DNA from: Nostocoides sp. F2B08
GTDB lineage: Bacteria > Actinomycetota > Actinomycetes > Actinomycetales > Dermatophilaceae
Assembly: GCF_009184895.1 (NCBI RefSeq)
Contig: NZ_WESE01000003.1
Coordinates: 434,001-498,000 of the forward strand
DNA: 64,000 nt
Direction of reading: 5' to 3'
Of this stretch, positions 17,949 to 27,222 are shown in pieces (positions within the stretch are counted from its first letter, which is position 1; the number at the start of each line of letters is the position of its first letter). The notes below the pieces were generated by a model, which was not told the DNA's origin, did not search any database, and saw nothing but the letters and a program-made list of their open reading frames with translations. Made by a program: the position numbers and the translations under genes.

Positions 17949-20744
17949 TCAGCGGCCGGTCAGCTCCCAGGCGTCCTCGCCAGAGCCCGCCTCGACCTCG
18001 TCGTACTCGCCGTAGGAGCGCTCGACGACATCCGGCTCGGCCGTGTCGCCCGCGTAGTCGCCTGACACGTAGCCGTCGTCGTCCTCTTCATCACCGACGC
18101 CGACGCTCGTGTCCTCCGCCGCCTGGGGCACCTCGTCCCCGCGGATCATCGCCAGCGTCGTCGGCAGGTCGTCGGGACGCACGAGCACGTCGCGGGCCTT
18201 GCTGCCCTCGGACGGTCCGACGACGCCACGCGACTCGAGCAGGTCCATGAGGCGCCCGGCCTTGGCGAAGCCGACCCGCAGCTTGCGCTGCAGCATCGAC
18301 GTCGACCCGAACTGCGTCGTGACGACGAGCTCGGTCGCCTGCAGCAGCAGGTCGAGGTCGTCGCCGATGTCCTCCTCGACGGCCTTCTTCGCGGACGAGA
18401 CGGTGACGTCCTCGCGGTAGCTCGGCTGGAGCTGCTTCTTCACGTGGTCGACGACGGTGTGGATCTCGGACTCGGTGACCCAGGCACCCTGGACGCGCAT
18501 CGGCTTGCTCGCCCCCTGCGGCAGGAACAGCGCGTCGCCCTGGCCGATCAGCTTCTCCGCACCCGGCTGGTCGAGGACGACCCGGCTGTCGGCGAGGGAC
18601 GACGTCGCGAACGCCATCCGCGACGGCACGTTGGCCTTGATCAGACCGGTGACGACGTCGACCGACGGCCGTTGGGTCGCGAGCACGAGGTGGATTCCGG
18701 CGGCCCGGGCCAGCTGGGTGATCCGCACGATCGAGGACTCGACGTCGCGCGGCGCGACCATCATCAGGTCGGCGAGCTCGTCGACGATGACGAGCAGGTA
18801 CGGGTACGGCGACAGGACGCGCTCCGAGCCGGGCAGCGGCTGGAGCTTGCCGGACTTGACCGCCTTGTTGAAGTCGTCGACGTGCCGGAACCCGAACTGG
18901 GCGAGGTCGTCATAGCGCGCGTCCATCTCGCGCACGACCCAGTCGAGAGCCTCCGCGGCCTTCTTCGGGTTCGTGATGATCGGGGTGATCAGGTGGGGGA
19001 TGCCCTCGTAGGCGGTGAGCTCGACCCGCTTGGGGTCGACGAGGACCATCCGCACCTCGTCGGGCGTGGCCCGCATGAGGACCGACGTGATCATCGAGTT
19101 GACGAAGCTCGACTTGCCCGCGCCGGTCGCACCGGCGACGAGCAGGTGGGGCATCTTGGCGAGGTTGGCGATGACGTAGCCGCCCTCGACGTCCTTGCCG
19201 ACGCCCATGACCATCGGGTGGTGGTTGTCCCGCGCGGCCCGGCTGCGGAGGACGTCGCCGAGGGAGACGTTCTCGCGGTCGGTGTTCGGGATCTCGATGC
19301 CGATCGCGGACTTGCCCGGGATCGGGCTGAGGATGCGCACGTCGGCCGATGCCACCGCATACGCGATGTTCTTGGAGAGCGCGGTGACCCGCTCGACCTT
19401 GACGCCCGGGCCCAGCTCGAGCTCGTAGCGGGTGACCGTCGGCCCGCGCATGAATCCCGTGACCTGGCAGTCGATGTCGAACTGGTCGAGGACGCCGGTG
19501 AGCGCCTCGACGACGCGGTCGTTGGCCTCCGAGCGCGTCTTGTGCGGGGCCCCGGGCGCGAGGACGGCGCCGTCGGGGAGGGTGTAGGTGACGTTGCCGG
19601 CGAGGCTGAGCTGCTCGACCCGGGCCGGCAGCTGGGCCGTCGGGGGCGGAACGAGCTCGGCCTTCTCGGTCTTGGCGGGAACGTTCGCGGCCTTGCCGCC
19701 GACCGGGATCGGCTCGGTCGGCTCCTTCTGCGAGCCGGCGGTATGCGCGGGAGACTCCCCCTGCCCCTTCGCCTTGCGCAGGCCCGCCTTGATCCGGGCG
19801 CCGGCTCCGGGGCGCTCGACGATCGCGGCCTGCTCGTAGGCCTCGTCGCCGGCGCGCGGTCCGGTGTCGTCCTCGCGGGTCTTGCGGCTGCGGGACTTCG
19901 GACCCGTCTGTGATCCGGACGCCGCGGCCTCGCGAGCCTCGCGCTCGGCGGCCAGACCGGCGCGGCCGTGCTCGATGAAGGTGCGCAGCTGGCCGAAGCG
20001 GTGCGGAATCTTGTGCACCGGCGTCGCGAAGAGCACGAGCAGCCCGAAGACACCCAGCAGGACGAGCAGCGGGATCGCGCCGTTCGTCGTGAAGCCGAGG
20101 ACGAGCGGGTCCGAGGCAAGGAAGCCGACGATGCCGCCCGCGGCGCGCATGCCGGTGGCGCCGTCGGGGGGCTGCGGCACGCCGGCGGAGATGTGCACGA
20201 GACCGGCGGCCGCAGCGGTCAGGCAGCCGAGGCCGATGAGGATGCGGCTGTCCGCCGCCGATACCTCGTCGGTGCGCGGGGCGCGGAGCATCCGCAGTCC
20301 GAGGATGAGCAGGACGATGGGGACGCCGACCGAGAGCCGGCCGAAGGTGCCCGCGACGACGGCGTGGATGCCGTCGCCGACCGGGCCGGCCAGACTCCAC
20401 CACTCGCGGGCGGCGACGACGATGGCGAGGGCGATGAAGAGGAGGCCGAGGCCGTCGCGGCGGTGCTCGGGTTCGAGGTCGGAGCCGGCTGAGCCGACCC
20501 GACGGACCGCTCCCCCGGCGGTGTGCGCGACCCCCATCCACGTCGAGCGAAGGGCCCGCAGCGGCATCGGAAGGCCGCCGCCCTTGGCGTTCTTGGTGCT
20601 CTTGCGGGCCGCGGGCTTGCGGCCGGTCGACCGCGACCCCGAGGTGCCGCGACCTCCGCGGGACGTCGAGCCTCGGGCGGCTGACGACGTGCCGGCGGAA
20701 CCCCGGGCGGGAGCACGGCGAGGTGTAGACGCACGAGTGGCCAT
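17949..20744 (-). CDS. ftsK: FtsK/SpoIIIE DNA translocase
   Basis: A 931-residue DNA pump that moves chromosome termini through the division septum. The N-terminal ~80 residues are Arg/Ser/Gly-rich and basic, followed by about four to five membrane helices (roughly 110-260), a charged linker, the motor and a C-terminal winged-helix gamma domain. In the motor, Walker A reads GATGAGKS (near residue 540; GTTGSGKS is more usual) and Walker B reads LLVIVDELADLMM (near 650). An acidic tail of about 50 residues ends the protein. It is the backbone neighbour of rnj and dapA. The ATG at 20744 is the only good start before the basic region. Confidence 0.95.
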   Translation of the reverse strand: MATRASTPRRAPARGSAGTSSAARGSTSRGGRGTSGSRSTGRKPAARKSTKNAKGGGLPMPLRALRSTWMGVAHTAGGAVRRVGSAGSDLEPEHRRDGLGLLFIALAIVVAAREWWSLAGPVGDGIHAVVAGTFGRLSVGVPIVLLILGLRMLRAPRTDEVSAADSRILIGLGCLTAAAAGLVHISAGVPQPPDGATGMRAAGGIVGFLASDPLVLGFTTNGAIPLLVLLGVFGLLVLFATPVHKIPHRFGQLRTFIEHGRAGLAAEREAREAAASGSQTGPKSRSRKTREDDTGPRAGDEAYEQAAIVERPGAGARIKAGLRKAKGQGESPAHTAGSQKEPTEPIPVGGKAANVPAKTEKAELVPPPTAQLPARVEQLSLAGNVTYTLPDGAVLAPGAPHKTRSEANDRVVEALTGVLDQFDIDCQVTGFMRGPTVTRYELELGPGVKVERVTALSKNIAYAVASADVRILSPIPGKSAIGIEIPNTDRENVSLGDVLRSRAARDNHHPMVMGVGKDVEGGYVIANLAKMPHLLVAGATGAGKSSFVNSMITSVLMRATPDEVRMVLVDPKRVELTAYEGIPHLITPIITNPKKAAEALDWVVREMDARYDDLAQFGFRHVDDFNKAVKSGKLQPLPGSERVLSPYPYLLVIVDELADLMMVAPRDVESSIVRITQLARAAGIHLVLATQRPSVDVVTGLIKANVPSRMAFATSSLADSRVVLDQPGAEKLIGQGDALFLPQGASKPMRVQGAWVTESEIHTVVDHVKKQLQPSYREDVTVSSAKKAVEEDIGDDLDLLLQATELVVTTQFGSTSMLQRKLRVGFAKAGRLMDLLESRGVVGPSEGSKARDVLVRPDDLPTTLAMIRGDEVPQAAEDTSVGVGDEEDDDGYVSGDYAGDTAEPDVVERSYGEYDEVEAGSGEDAWELTGR

Positions 20745-20842
20745 GGTGCGCAGCCTACTCAGATGTCACACACATCCCAGGGAGCACACGCGCACCACGG
20801 GTGACCTCGGCTCTCCCCGACGCGGGCGCCCGCCCGACCGCT

Positions 20843-20874
20843 CGCCGTTTCGGTCCAATTGACAGGAAACGGCG
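20843..20874. terminator. Hairpin downstream of rnj; member of a dispersed repeat
   Basis: Perfect 9-bp arms CGCCGTTTC and GAAACGGCG enclose a 14-nt loop. It starts 8 nt beyond the rnj stop, in the position of a terminator. The same sequence recurs, in inverted and direct orientation, at 23586-23603 and 23620-23641 in the dapA-thyA intergenic region. No U-run follows it, which is common in high-GC actinobacteria. Confidence 0.6.
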
Positions 20875-20881
20875 CCCGGGC

Positions 20882-22567
20882 TCAGGCCTCGATCACGGTC
20901 GGCAGGATCATCGGCCGACGCCGGATCCGGCGCCCGACCCAGCTGCCGATCGTGCGGCGGATGACCTGCTGGAGCTGGTGGGTGTCGGTGACTCCGCCCG
21001 CGACGGCATCCTCGAGCGCGGTGAGGACCTTGGGCCGGATCTCGTCGAAGACGCCGTCGTCGAGCGCGAAGCCGCGCGCGAAGATCTCCGGACCGGCCAC
21101 GACCTTGCCGCTGACCGAGTCCACGACAGCGATGACGGAGATGAAGCCCTCGTCGCGCAGGATCTTGCGGTCCTTGAGCAGCGCCTCGTCGGCCTCCCCC
21201 ACCGAGGACCCGTCGACATAGACATACCCCGCCGGAACGACCCCGGCGACCGAGATCCGCCCGTCCTCGAGGTCGACGACCATCCCGTCCTCGACGACGG
21301 CGACGTGTGGGTGCCCGACGCCGGTCTGGATGGCGAGGTCGGCGTTGGCGCGCAGGTGACGCCACTCGCCGTGCACCGGCACGACGTTCTTCGGCTTGAC
21401 GATGTTGTAGGCGTAGAGCAGCTCACCGGCGCTCGCGTGCCCGGACACGTGCACGCGTGCGGACCCACTGTGGACGACAGTCGCTCCGAGCCGCATGAGC
21501 CCGTTGATCACCCGCCACACCGAGCTCTCGTTGCCGGGGATGGCCGACGAGAGCAGCATCACGGTGTCGTCGACGCCGATGTCGATGCGGTGGTCCCGGT
21601 TGGCCATCCGAGCCAGCGCCGCCATGGGCTCACCCTGGGACCCGGTGCAGATGAGGACAACGTCGTCGTCCGGCAGGTCGTCGATGGCCTTGAGGTCCAC
21701 GACAACCCCGGGTGGCACGTTGAGATAGCCCAGGTCCGCCGCAATGCCCATGTTCTTGACCATCGAGCGACCGACGTAGGCGACCTTGCGCCCGGCCTTC
21801 GCCGCGGCGTCGAGCACCTGCTGCACCCGGTGCACGTGCGAGGCGAAGCACGCGACGACGATCCGCCGCTTGGCGTGCCGGAAGACCTTGTCGATGGCCG
21901 GGGCGATCTCGATCTCGGGCGTCGTGAAGCCCGGCACGGTGGCGTTGGTCGAGTCGGTGAGGAAGACGTCGACCCCCTCCTCGCCCATCCGCCCGAACGC
22001 CCGAAGGTCGGTGATCCGCCCGTCGAGCGGCAGCTGGTCCATCTTGAAGTCGCCCGTGTGCAGCAACGTCCCGCCCGAAGTGCGCACCATGACGGCGAGC
22101 GCGTCGGGGATGGAGTGGTTGACGGCGATGAACTCGGTCTCGAACCCGCCGAGCCGCTCGATGTCGCCCTCCTTCACCGCGAGCGTGTAGGGCCGGATCT
22201 TGTGCTCCTTGAGCTTGGCCTCGACGAGCGCGAGCGTCAGCTGGGAGCCGATGAGCGGGATGTCGGGCTTGAGCCGGAGCAGGAACGGCACGCCGCCGAT
22301 GTGGTCCTCGTGGCCGTGGGTGAGGACGATCGCCTGGACGTCGTCGAGGCGGTCCTCCAGGAAGCGGAAGTCCGGCAGGATCAGGTCGATGCCCGGGTGG
22401 TCGTCGTCGGGGAAGAGCACCCCGCAGTCGATGATGAGCAGCTGGCCGCGGTGCTCGAGCACCATCATGTTGCGGCCGATCTCGCCGAGCCCACCGAGCG
22501 GCACGATCCGGACGGCTCCGTCCTTCAGCGGCGGTGGGACGTCGAGATCGAAGTGCGGGTGGCTCAT
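20882..22567 (-). CDS. rnj: Ribonuclease J
   Basis: A 561-residue metallo-beta-lactamase/beta-CASP ribonuclease with 5'-exonuclease and endonuclease activity in mRNA turnover and rRNA maturation. Motifs: HGHEDHIGG (about residues 82-90) binds the two zinc ions, HTGDFKMD follows, and beta-CASP motifs are HVSGHAS and VPVHGEWRHL. The length is standard. The ATG at 22567 overlaps the dapA stop by 4 nt (ATGA), the usual dapA-rnj coupling in actinobacteria. Confidence 0.95.
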   Translation of the reverse strand: MSHPHFDLDVPPPLKDGAVRIVPLGGLGEIGRNMMVLEHRGQLLIIDCGVLFPDDDHPGIDLILPDFRFLEDRLDDVQAIVLTHGHEDHIGGVPFLLRLKPDIPLIGSQLTLALVEAKLKEHKIRPYTLAVKEGDIERLGGFETEFIAVNHSIPDALAVMVRTSGGTLLHTGDFKMDQLPLDGRITDLRAFGRMGEEGVDVFLTDSTNATVPGFTTPEIEIAPAIDKVFRHAKRRIVVACFASHVHRVQQVLDAAAKAGRKVAYVGRSMVKNMGIAADLGYLNVPPGVVVDLKAIDDLPDDDVVLICTGSQGEPMAALARMANRDHRIDIGVDDTVMLLSSAIPGNESSVWRVINGLMRLGATVVHSGSARVHVSGHASAGELLYAYNIVKPKNVVPVHGEWRHLRANADLAIQTGVGHPHVAVVEDGMVVDLEDGRISVAGVVPAGYVYVDGSSVGEADEALLKDRKILRDEGFISVIAVVDSVSGKVVAGPEIFARGFALDDGVFDEIRPKVLTALEDAVAGGVTDTHQLQQVIRRTIGSWVGRRIRRRPMILPTVIEA

Positions 22568-23508
22568 GCGGTGGGTTCTCCAGAGGGTTCGGTCTGCTCG
22601 GCGGCCACCGAGGGAACTGTCGTTGCACCGAGGGCGTCGAGCGCGGAGGCGACCGCCGCATACTCATCCTCGGTGGCGGGGATCAGCGGAAGGCGCACGT
22701 GTCCGCCCGGGATGACCCCGAGATGGGTGAGACCGGCTTTGGCGGCGATGGCACCCTGGGTGCGGGTCATGACGGCCTCGACGAGCGGGGCGAGCGCGCG
22801 GTGGATCTCGCGGAGGCGGGCGAAGTCGCCGGCCCGCGCGGCGGCGACCATCTCGGCGTACCAGAGCGGCGCGACCTGTGAGGTCACGCCGACGATGCCG
22901 TAGGCGCCGTTCGCGAAGTGCAGGAGGTTCGCCGCGTCGTCGCCCGAGAACCACAGCAGGTCGGTCTGGTCCATGATCGAGGACGCCTGCCAGTAGTCGG
23001 CCTTGGCGTCCTTGACCGCCTGGATGCCGGGGTGCTCGGCGAGCGCGAGGAGGGTGTCCTTGGCGAGCGGGACGCCAGACCGGCCGGGGATGTCGTAGAC
23101 CATGACCGGCAGCTGGGTCGCGTCGGCGACGGCGCGGAAGTGCGCGACCAGGCCCGCCTGCGGCGGCTTGTTGTAGTACGGCGTGACGACGAGGACCGCG
23201 TGTGCGCCGGTCAGCTCGGCCTGGCGGGCGAGCTCGATGGTATGCGCGGTGACGTTGGTCCCGACGCCTGCGGTGACCTTGATCCGGGTTCCGACGGCGT
23301 CGAGGACGGCGCGGACGAGGTCGGCCTTCTCGCGGTCGGTCGTCGTCGGCGACTCACCGGTCGTGCCGTTGACGACGAGGCCATCGTGGCCCTGGTCGGC
23401 GAGCCAGGTCGCGAGGCGCTGGGCGGCGTCCAGGTCGACCGAACCGTTCTCGCGCATCGGGGTGACCATGGCACTGATGACACGTCCGAACGGTGAGGTC
23501 GAGGGCAT
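22564..23508 (-). CDS. dapA: 4-hydroxy-tetrahydrodipicolinate synthase
   Basis: A 314-residue TIM-barrel aldolase that condenses pyruvate with aspartate semialdehyde, the first committed step to lysine and diaminopimelate. Visible are NGTTGESPT (pyruvate site), VVTPYYNKPPQ with the catalytic Tyr, and the Schiff-base Lys in QAVKDAKAD (about residue 165). The start ATG at 23508 begins just before the conserved FGRVISAMVTPM; the longer frame upstream carries repeat DNA. dapB, its pathway partner, is 21 kb away on the same strand. Confidence 0.95.
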   Translation of the reverse strand: MPSTSPFGRVISAMVTPMRENGSVDLDAAQRLATWLADQGHDGLVVNGTTGESPTTTDREKADLVRAVLDAVGTRIKVTAGVGTNVTAHTIELARQAELTGAHAVLVVTPYYNKPPQAGLVAHFRAVADATQLPVMVYDIPGRSGVPLAKDTLLALAEHPGIQAVKDAKADYWQASSIMDQTDLLWFSGDDAANLLHFANGAYGIVGVTSQVAPLWYAEMVAAARAGDFARLREIHRALAPLVEAVMTRTQGAIAAKAGLTHLGVIPGGHVRLPLIPATEDEYAAVASALDALGATTVPSVAAEQTEPSGEPTA

Positions 23509-23585
23509 ACCGGACAGGGTACCGTCGGCCCGCGAGCGTCCCCGGCAGCCCGGCGACTCAACGCTGGGGCCCGCCACTTCTTCCA

Positions 23586-23641
23586 AATTGGACCGAAACG
23601 GCGAACGGTCGACGCCAGATCGGTCCTATTGACAGGAAACG
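23586..23641. repeat. Dispersed repeat pair between dapA and thyA
   Basis: Positions 23586-23603 match 18 of 18 bases of the reverse complement of the post-rnj hairpin. Positions 23620-23641 match 22 bases of it in direct orientation with one mismatch (CGGTCCTATTGACAGG against CGGTCCAATTGACAGG). Two half-elements in opposite orientation lie in the promoter region of two divergent genes. Role unknown; they may be decayed terminators or a mobile palindrome. Confidence 0.65.
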
Positions 23642-23743
23642 ATCGACGCTCTCCGACAACCACCTGCGTGCGAACGCGGTGACAATCGAGGGGGCACCGT
23701 GCTGCGAACGGACGTCGTCGGGCGTCAGGTAGCGTCAGGTCAC

Positions 23744-24556
23744 ATGCGTCAGTACCTCGATCTGCTCGACCACGTCCTCACCCATGGCGTGGACAAGTCG
23801 GACCGGACGGGGACGGGGACGCGCTCGGTGTTCGGCTACCAGATGCGCTTCGACCTGACCGAGGGTTTCCCGGTGCTGACGACGAAGAAGCTGCACCTGC
23901 GCTCGATCATCGGTGAGCTGCTGTGGTTCCTGCGCGGGGACACCAACGTGCGGTGGCTGCAGGAGCGCGGCATCCGGATCTGGAACGAGTGGGCCGACGA
24001 GAACGGCGACCTCGGCCCGGTCTACGGGTACCAGTGGCGCTCGTGGCCGACCCCGCACGGCGGGCACGTCGACCAGATCGCCAAGGTTATCGAGTCGATC
24101 CGATCCAATCCGGACAGCCGTCGGCACATCGTCTCCGCGTGGAACGTCGCCGACGTCGACTCCATGGCGCTCCCCCCGTGTCACACGATGTTCCAGTTCT
24201 ACGTGGCCCCACCGGCGGAGCCCGGCGGCAGGGCCCGGCTGTCGTGCCAGCTCTACCAGCGGTCCGCCGACGTCTTCCTCGGCGTACCGTTCAACATCGC
24301 CTCGTATGCGCTGCTCACCATGATGGTCGCGCAGGTCTGCGACCTCGACCCGGCCGACTTCGTCCACACGCTCGGCGACGCCCACCTGTACTCGAACCAC
24401 GTCGACCAGGCGCGGCTGCAGCTAACCCGTGAGCCGCTCCCCCTTCCCACGATGCAGATCAGCCCGCGCCCTGCCATCGACGAGTACGAGCTCGAGGACT
24501 TCGAGCTGGTCGGCTACGAGGCCCACCCGAACATCCCCGCACCGATCGCCGTCTGA
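23744..24556 (+). CDS. thyA: Thymidylate synthase
   Basis: A 270-residue ThyA that methylates dUMP using methylene-tetrahydrofolate. The nucleophilic Cys is at residue 146 in [11 protein letters not shown], and the folate/dUMP site reads [19 protein letters not shown]. Many actinobacteria carry thyX in this neighbourhood; here it is thyA paired with folA. The ATG at 23744 starts at the family consensus MRQYLDLL. A -10-like TAGCGT at 23730-23735, 8 nt before the ATG, suggests a very short or absent leader. The stop overlaps folA (TGATG). Confidence 0.95.
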   Translation: MRQYLDLLDHVLTHGVDKSDRTGTGTRSVFGYQMRFDLTEGFPVLTTKKLHLRSIIGELLWFLRGDTNVRWLQERGIRIWNEWADENGDLGPVYGYQWRSWPTPHGGHVDQIAKVIESIRSNPDSRRHIVSAWNVADVDSMALPPCHTMFQFYVAPPAEPGGRARLSCQLYQRSADVFLGVPFNIASYALLTMMVAQVCDLDPADFVHTLGDAHLYSNHVDQARLQLTREPLPLPTMQISPRPAIDEYELEDFELVGYEAHPNIPAPIAV

Positions 24557-25056
24557 TGGCCCGCTCGGCAGCCGACTCACGGATCACCCTCATCGCAGCG
24601 GTCGCCCGCAACCGCGTCATCGGGGCCGACGGCGACATGCCGTGGCGGATCCCCGAGGACTTCGCCTTCTTCAAGCGCACCACCATGGGCCACCCGATGG
24701 TCATGGGACGGGCGACCTTCGACTCGATCGGGCGGGTGCTGCCGGGTCGGCGCTCGATCGTCATCACCCGCAGCCGCAACTGGCGCCACGACGGTGTCGA
24801 GGTCGCCGGCTCAATGCCGGTCGCGCTCGACCTCGCGGCCGGCGGTCGTGGCGGCGACGAGGTCTTTGTCATCGGCGGCGGACAGATCTACGAGCTCGCG
24901 ATGCCTCTCGCAGACCGGCTGCTCATCACCGAGGTCGACCTCGAGCCCGACGGTGACGTCATGTTCCCCCGGATCGACACGAGCGAGTGGGTCGAGGTCT
25001 CGCGCGACACCCGCGACGGCTTCGCCTTCGTCGAGTACCACCGCCGCCGGGGCTGA
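24556..25056 (+). CDS. folA: Dihydrofolate reductase
   Basis: A 166-residue DHFR that regenerates tetrahydrofolate after the ThyA reaction. Family signatures are IAAVARNRVIGADGDMPW (residues 12-30), MGRATFDSIGRVLPGR, and VIGGGQIYELAMPLADR. The size and start are normal. It overlaps thyA by one base, so synthesis is coupled. A hairpin follows 12 nt after the stop. Confidence 0.95.
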   Translation: MARSAADSRITLIAAVARNRVIGADGDMPWRIPEDFAFFKRTTMGHPMVMGRATFDSIGRVLPGRRSIVITRSRNWRHDGVEVAGSMPVALDLAAGGRGGDEVFVIGGGQIYELAMPLADRLLITEVDLEPDGDVMFPRIDTSEWVEVSRDTRDGFAFVEYHRRRG

Positions 25057-25068
25057 GCACGCTCGAGG

Positions 25069-25085
25069 CGCACCGCTCGGGTGCG
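25069..25085. terminator. Hairpin between convergent folA and coiled-coil gene
   Basis: CGCACC and GGTGCG arms with a 5-nt loop, in the 36-nt gap between two convergent stop codons. It is short but well placed for a shared terminator. Confidence 0.5.
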
Positions 25086-25092
25086 AACGCTG

Positions 25093-25620
25093 CTACGAAT
25101 CGCTGAGCTTCTCCACCATCACACCCAGCCCGCGCCGCGCTGACTGTTCGGCGGACAGGACGCGATCCTGCATGGCCCGCGCTTCCGCCAGTGTCGCCTC
25201 GGCCCGGGCGACGGCTGCACGACGCGCCTCGAGCCCGTCCTCTCGCTCCCGGTGAGCGGCGTCGAGGTCGTCATGATGGCGCTGCACCTCGGCGCCGGCG
25301 AGCTCCACGGCCCGGTCGAGGAGGAAGCGATAAGAGGTGCGCAGCTTCTTCGGGGTGGTCTTGCGCTCCATCCCCTCGACCTCCTCGGTCACCGAGGCGC
25401 GCATGAACACGAGCGGGTCGGAGGTGTAGCGCTCGCTCGAGGCCGCATGCTCCGCCTGCTCGAGCCGCGCCTGCGCCTCATCCAGTCCACGCTCAGCCTC
25501 CCGGACGGCAGCCGCCGCCCCTTCGAGGTGCGGCGCAAAGCGAGTCTCCAGCGCATACACGAGCTGGTCCTTCTCCCCGGAGGCCAGACCGTCGCCGCCT
25601 GCCCGGTTCTGCTCTGTCAC
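25093..25620 (-). CDS. Coiled-coil hypothetical protein
   Basis: A 175-residue protein rich in Ala, Glu and Arg with long heptad-like helices (about residues 30-70 and 105-160) and no membrane segment or signal peptide. The middle contains RKTTPKKLRTSYRFLLDRA. I do not recognise a family. It converges on folA and stands alone. Codon use looks native. Confidence 0.6.
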   Translation of the reverse strand: MTEQNRAGGDGLASGEKDQLVYALETRFAPHLEGAAAAVREAERGLDEAQARLEQAEHAASSERYTSDPLVFMRASVTEEVEGMERKTTPKKLRTSYRFLLDRAVELAGAEVQRHHDDLDAAHREREDGLEARRAAVARAEATLAEARAMQDRVLSAEQSARRGLGVMVEKLSDS

Positions 25621-25706
25621 CTCGACCCACCTCTCTCACGACACCCTGTAACCCTCACTCTCTCATCCGCACGTCGACGGCCCTCGACCGCGCCGAATGG
25701 TGGGCC

Positions 25707-26480
25707 TCAGGCGAACACGACGACGAACGCCAGGGCGGCGAGCGCGAACAGCCAGGACACGAAGCTGCCGATGAGGAAGTACTCGGTGATCTCGTCGATG
25801 CCGGGCTCGCCGCCCGCCCCAGCCCGGCCCACACCCCAGCGCGCCTGGGCCTGCAGCTCGGGGAAGCGGATCAGCCCCTTGGCGGCGATGACGAGCCCGG
25901 CAGCCGTCGGCTGCCCGGCCAGGCCGAGACCGAGGATGAGCAGCCGCTCCATCGGGCCGAGGATGCGACCTCCGCGCAACCGGTCCGACGCTTGCGGCTG
26001 GCCCGCGGGCTTGAGCGCACCGACGCTCGCGAGGACGAGACGGACGACGATGTTGGCCGTGCTCAGCTGAGCGAGCATGAGCGCGGCGACGAGAAGCACG
26101 GTCGTCGCCGACACCATCGCGCCGGCGAGCGGCACCTGCTCCGCCCACGCCCCGAGCAGCCCGTCGTCCTCGCGCGCCGGCACCCAACCGAGGGCGACCA
26201 CCTGGACCAGCAGACCTGCCGCCAGCAGCCCGAGGGGCAGCGCGTAGTCGAACCTCGACCGCAGCTCCCGCCCGGTCGTGAGCACCCAGCCCGCGACCAC
26301 GGCCACGCCGAACAGGACAAGCAGGATCTCCGCCACCGAGGACGCACCGAGCAGCACGAGTCCGAGCACCGCGGCCACCGCTGCCGTGACGACGGGCCAC
26401 ATCCCCCCGCGCACCCGGTCACCGGCACGTGCGAGGTCGGCGCACGCGAGCGCGAACACCGTGATCGCGATTGCCGTCAT
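25707..26480 (-). CDS. Membrane protein paired with SatD
   Basis: A 257-residue protein with about seven hydrophobic helices. Start is the ATG at 26480, overlapping the satD-like stop by 4 nt. The conserved-looking loop GPMERLLILGLGLAGQPTAA and the region AAKGLIRFPELQ are reminiscent of membrane proteins found next to SatD genes. I infer a functional pair with the upstream regulator-like gene, perhaps a transporter or stress sensor. No enzymatic motif is visible. Confidence 0.65.
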   Translation of the reverse strand: MTAIAITVFALACADLARAGDRVRGGMWPVVTAAVAAVLGLVLLGASSVAEILLVLFGVAVVAGWVLTTGRELRSRFDYALPLGLLAAGLLVQVVALGWVPAREDDGLLGAWAEQVPLAGAMVSATTVLLVAALMLAQLSTANIVVRLVLASVGALKPAGQPQASDRLRGGRILGPMERLLILGLGLAGQPTAAGLVIAAKGLIRFPELQAQARWGVGRAGAGGEPGIDEITEYFLIGSFVSWLFALAALAFVVVFA

Positions 26481-27136
26481 CGCACCCGCCGAAGCTCGGC
26501 CGAGGCCGAGACGAGCACGCCGAGCCCGTCGCGGCGCACTCGCTGTGAGACCGCGGAGGGGCTGATCCCCTCCGCGGCGGCGATCTCCACCTGCGTCAGT
26601 CCGCTCATCAACCCTCCCAGGATCCGTCGTGACCGGTCGTCCAGCGATCCAAGCAGATGGTCCCGACACTGCAGCGCGGCGTTGAGTGCCGGCTCGCCCG
26701 GGCCGTCGCTCCCCTCCGCCAGCCGGTATGCGGTGCGCACCTTCGCCAGCGCCGCCTGTCCCTGCGTCTCGGCGACCCACTCGATGGCGTCGCGGGCCGC
26801 CCACCACCCCGGCCCGTCCTGAGTCCCGTCAACGTCAAGAACGGTCACGTCGCCCCAGCCGAGTCCGAAGCGGACGTCGGCCTCCGGCATGAGCGCCAGA
26901 CGCAGCACCAGGCTGGCCTGCACCGCTGCCCCGACGCTCGCGAACCGGCCCTGGAACTCGTCGCCGACCGTGATCCGCACCGGGTCGACGACCTCGTCGG
27001 CGAGCTCGGCGTTGACTCGCGCCAGCGCCTCCAGCAGGGCCGCATGCAGCGCCCTGCGGTCCACCGCGTCACGCGACCCGACAAGGTCCCCGACCAATGT
27101 CCCCGATGATGTGGAGAACGACTTCATTTCCGGCAT
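26477..27136 (-). CDS. SatD-family protein with C-terminal HTH
   Basis: A 219-residue protein of the SatD family, named from the acid-tolerance sat operon of Streptococcus mutans; the molecular role of the family is unclear. The N-terminal part has GDLVGSRDAVDR and VRITVGDEFQGRF, typical of the family. The C-terminal ~50 residues form a sigma-like HTH (LTQVEIAAAEGISPSAVSQR). The ATG at 27136 is chosen because a -10-like TATTAT ends 6 nt before it, suggesting leaderless translation. A palindrome covers that -10 box, so self-repression through the HTH is likely. An internal ATG at 27127 is possible. Confidence 0.8.
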   Translation of the reverse strand: MPEMKSFSTSSGTLVGDLVGSRDAVDRRALHAALLEALARVNAELADEVVDPVRITVGDEFQGRFASVGAAVQASLVLRLALMPEADVRFGLGWGDVTVLDVDGTQDGPGWWAARDAIEWVAETQGQAALAKVRTAYRLAEGSDGPGEPALNAALQCRDHLLGSLDDRSRRILGGLMSGLTQVEIAAAEGISPSAVSQRVRRDGLGVLVSASAELRRVR

Positions 27137-27137
27137 A

Positions 27138-27154
27138 TGAAGATAATATCTTCA
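27138..27154. promoter_or_regulatory. Operator palindrome over the satD-like promoter
   Basis: TGAAGAT-AAT-ATCTTCA has perfect 7-bp arms. On the minus strand its centre reads TATTAT, a good -10 box ending 6 nt before the ATG. A half-similar site (TGAAGGTGATATGTGAA) lies at 27165-27181. The position suggests autorepression, possibly also affecting the divergent antitoxin gene at 27222. Confidence 0.7.
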
Positions 27155-27194
27155 CTTTTGCCGAATGAAGGTGATATGTGAACTGATTGCATCC

Positions 27195-27222
27195 TGGCGC
27201 CTCTGACGCCATATTGGCGCCA
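27195..27222 (+). promoter_or_regulatory. Putative operator and start region of the FitA-like antitoxin gene
   Basis: TGGCGCC occurs at 27195-27201 and again at 27215-27221, the second within the palindrome TTGGCGCCA, which ends on the A of the ATG. CATATT at 27210-27215 could serve as the -10 box, 6 nt before the ATG, making the mRNA leaderless and the operator overlap the start. Confidence 0.5.

Noticed and set aside
18444-19913. Long plus-strand frame opposite ftsK
   Set aside because: Composition is that of an antisense shadow; ftsK is certain on the other strand.
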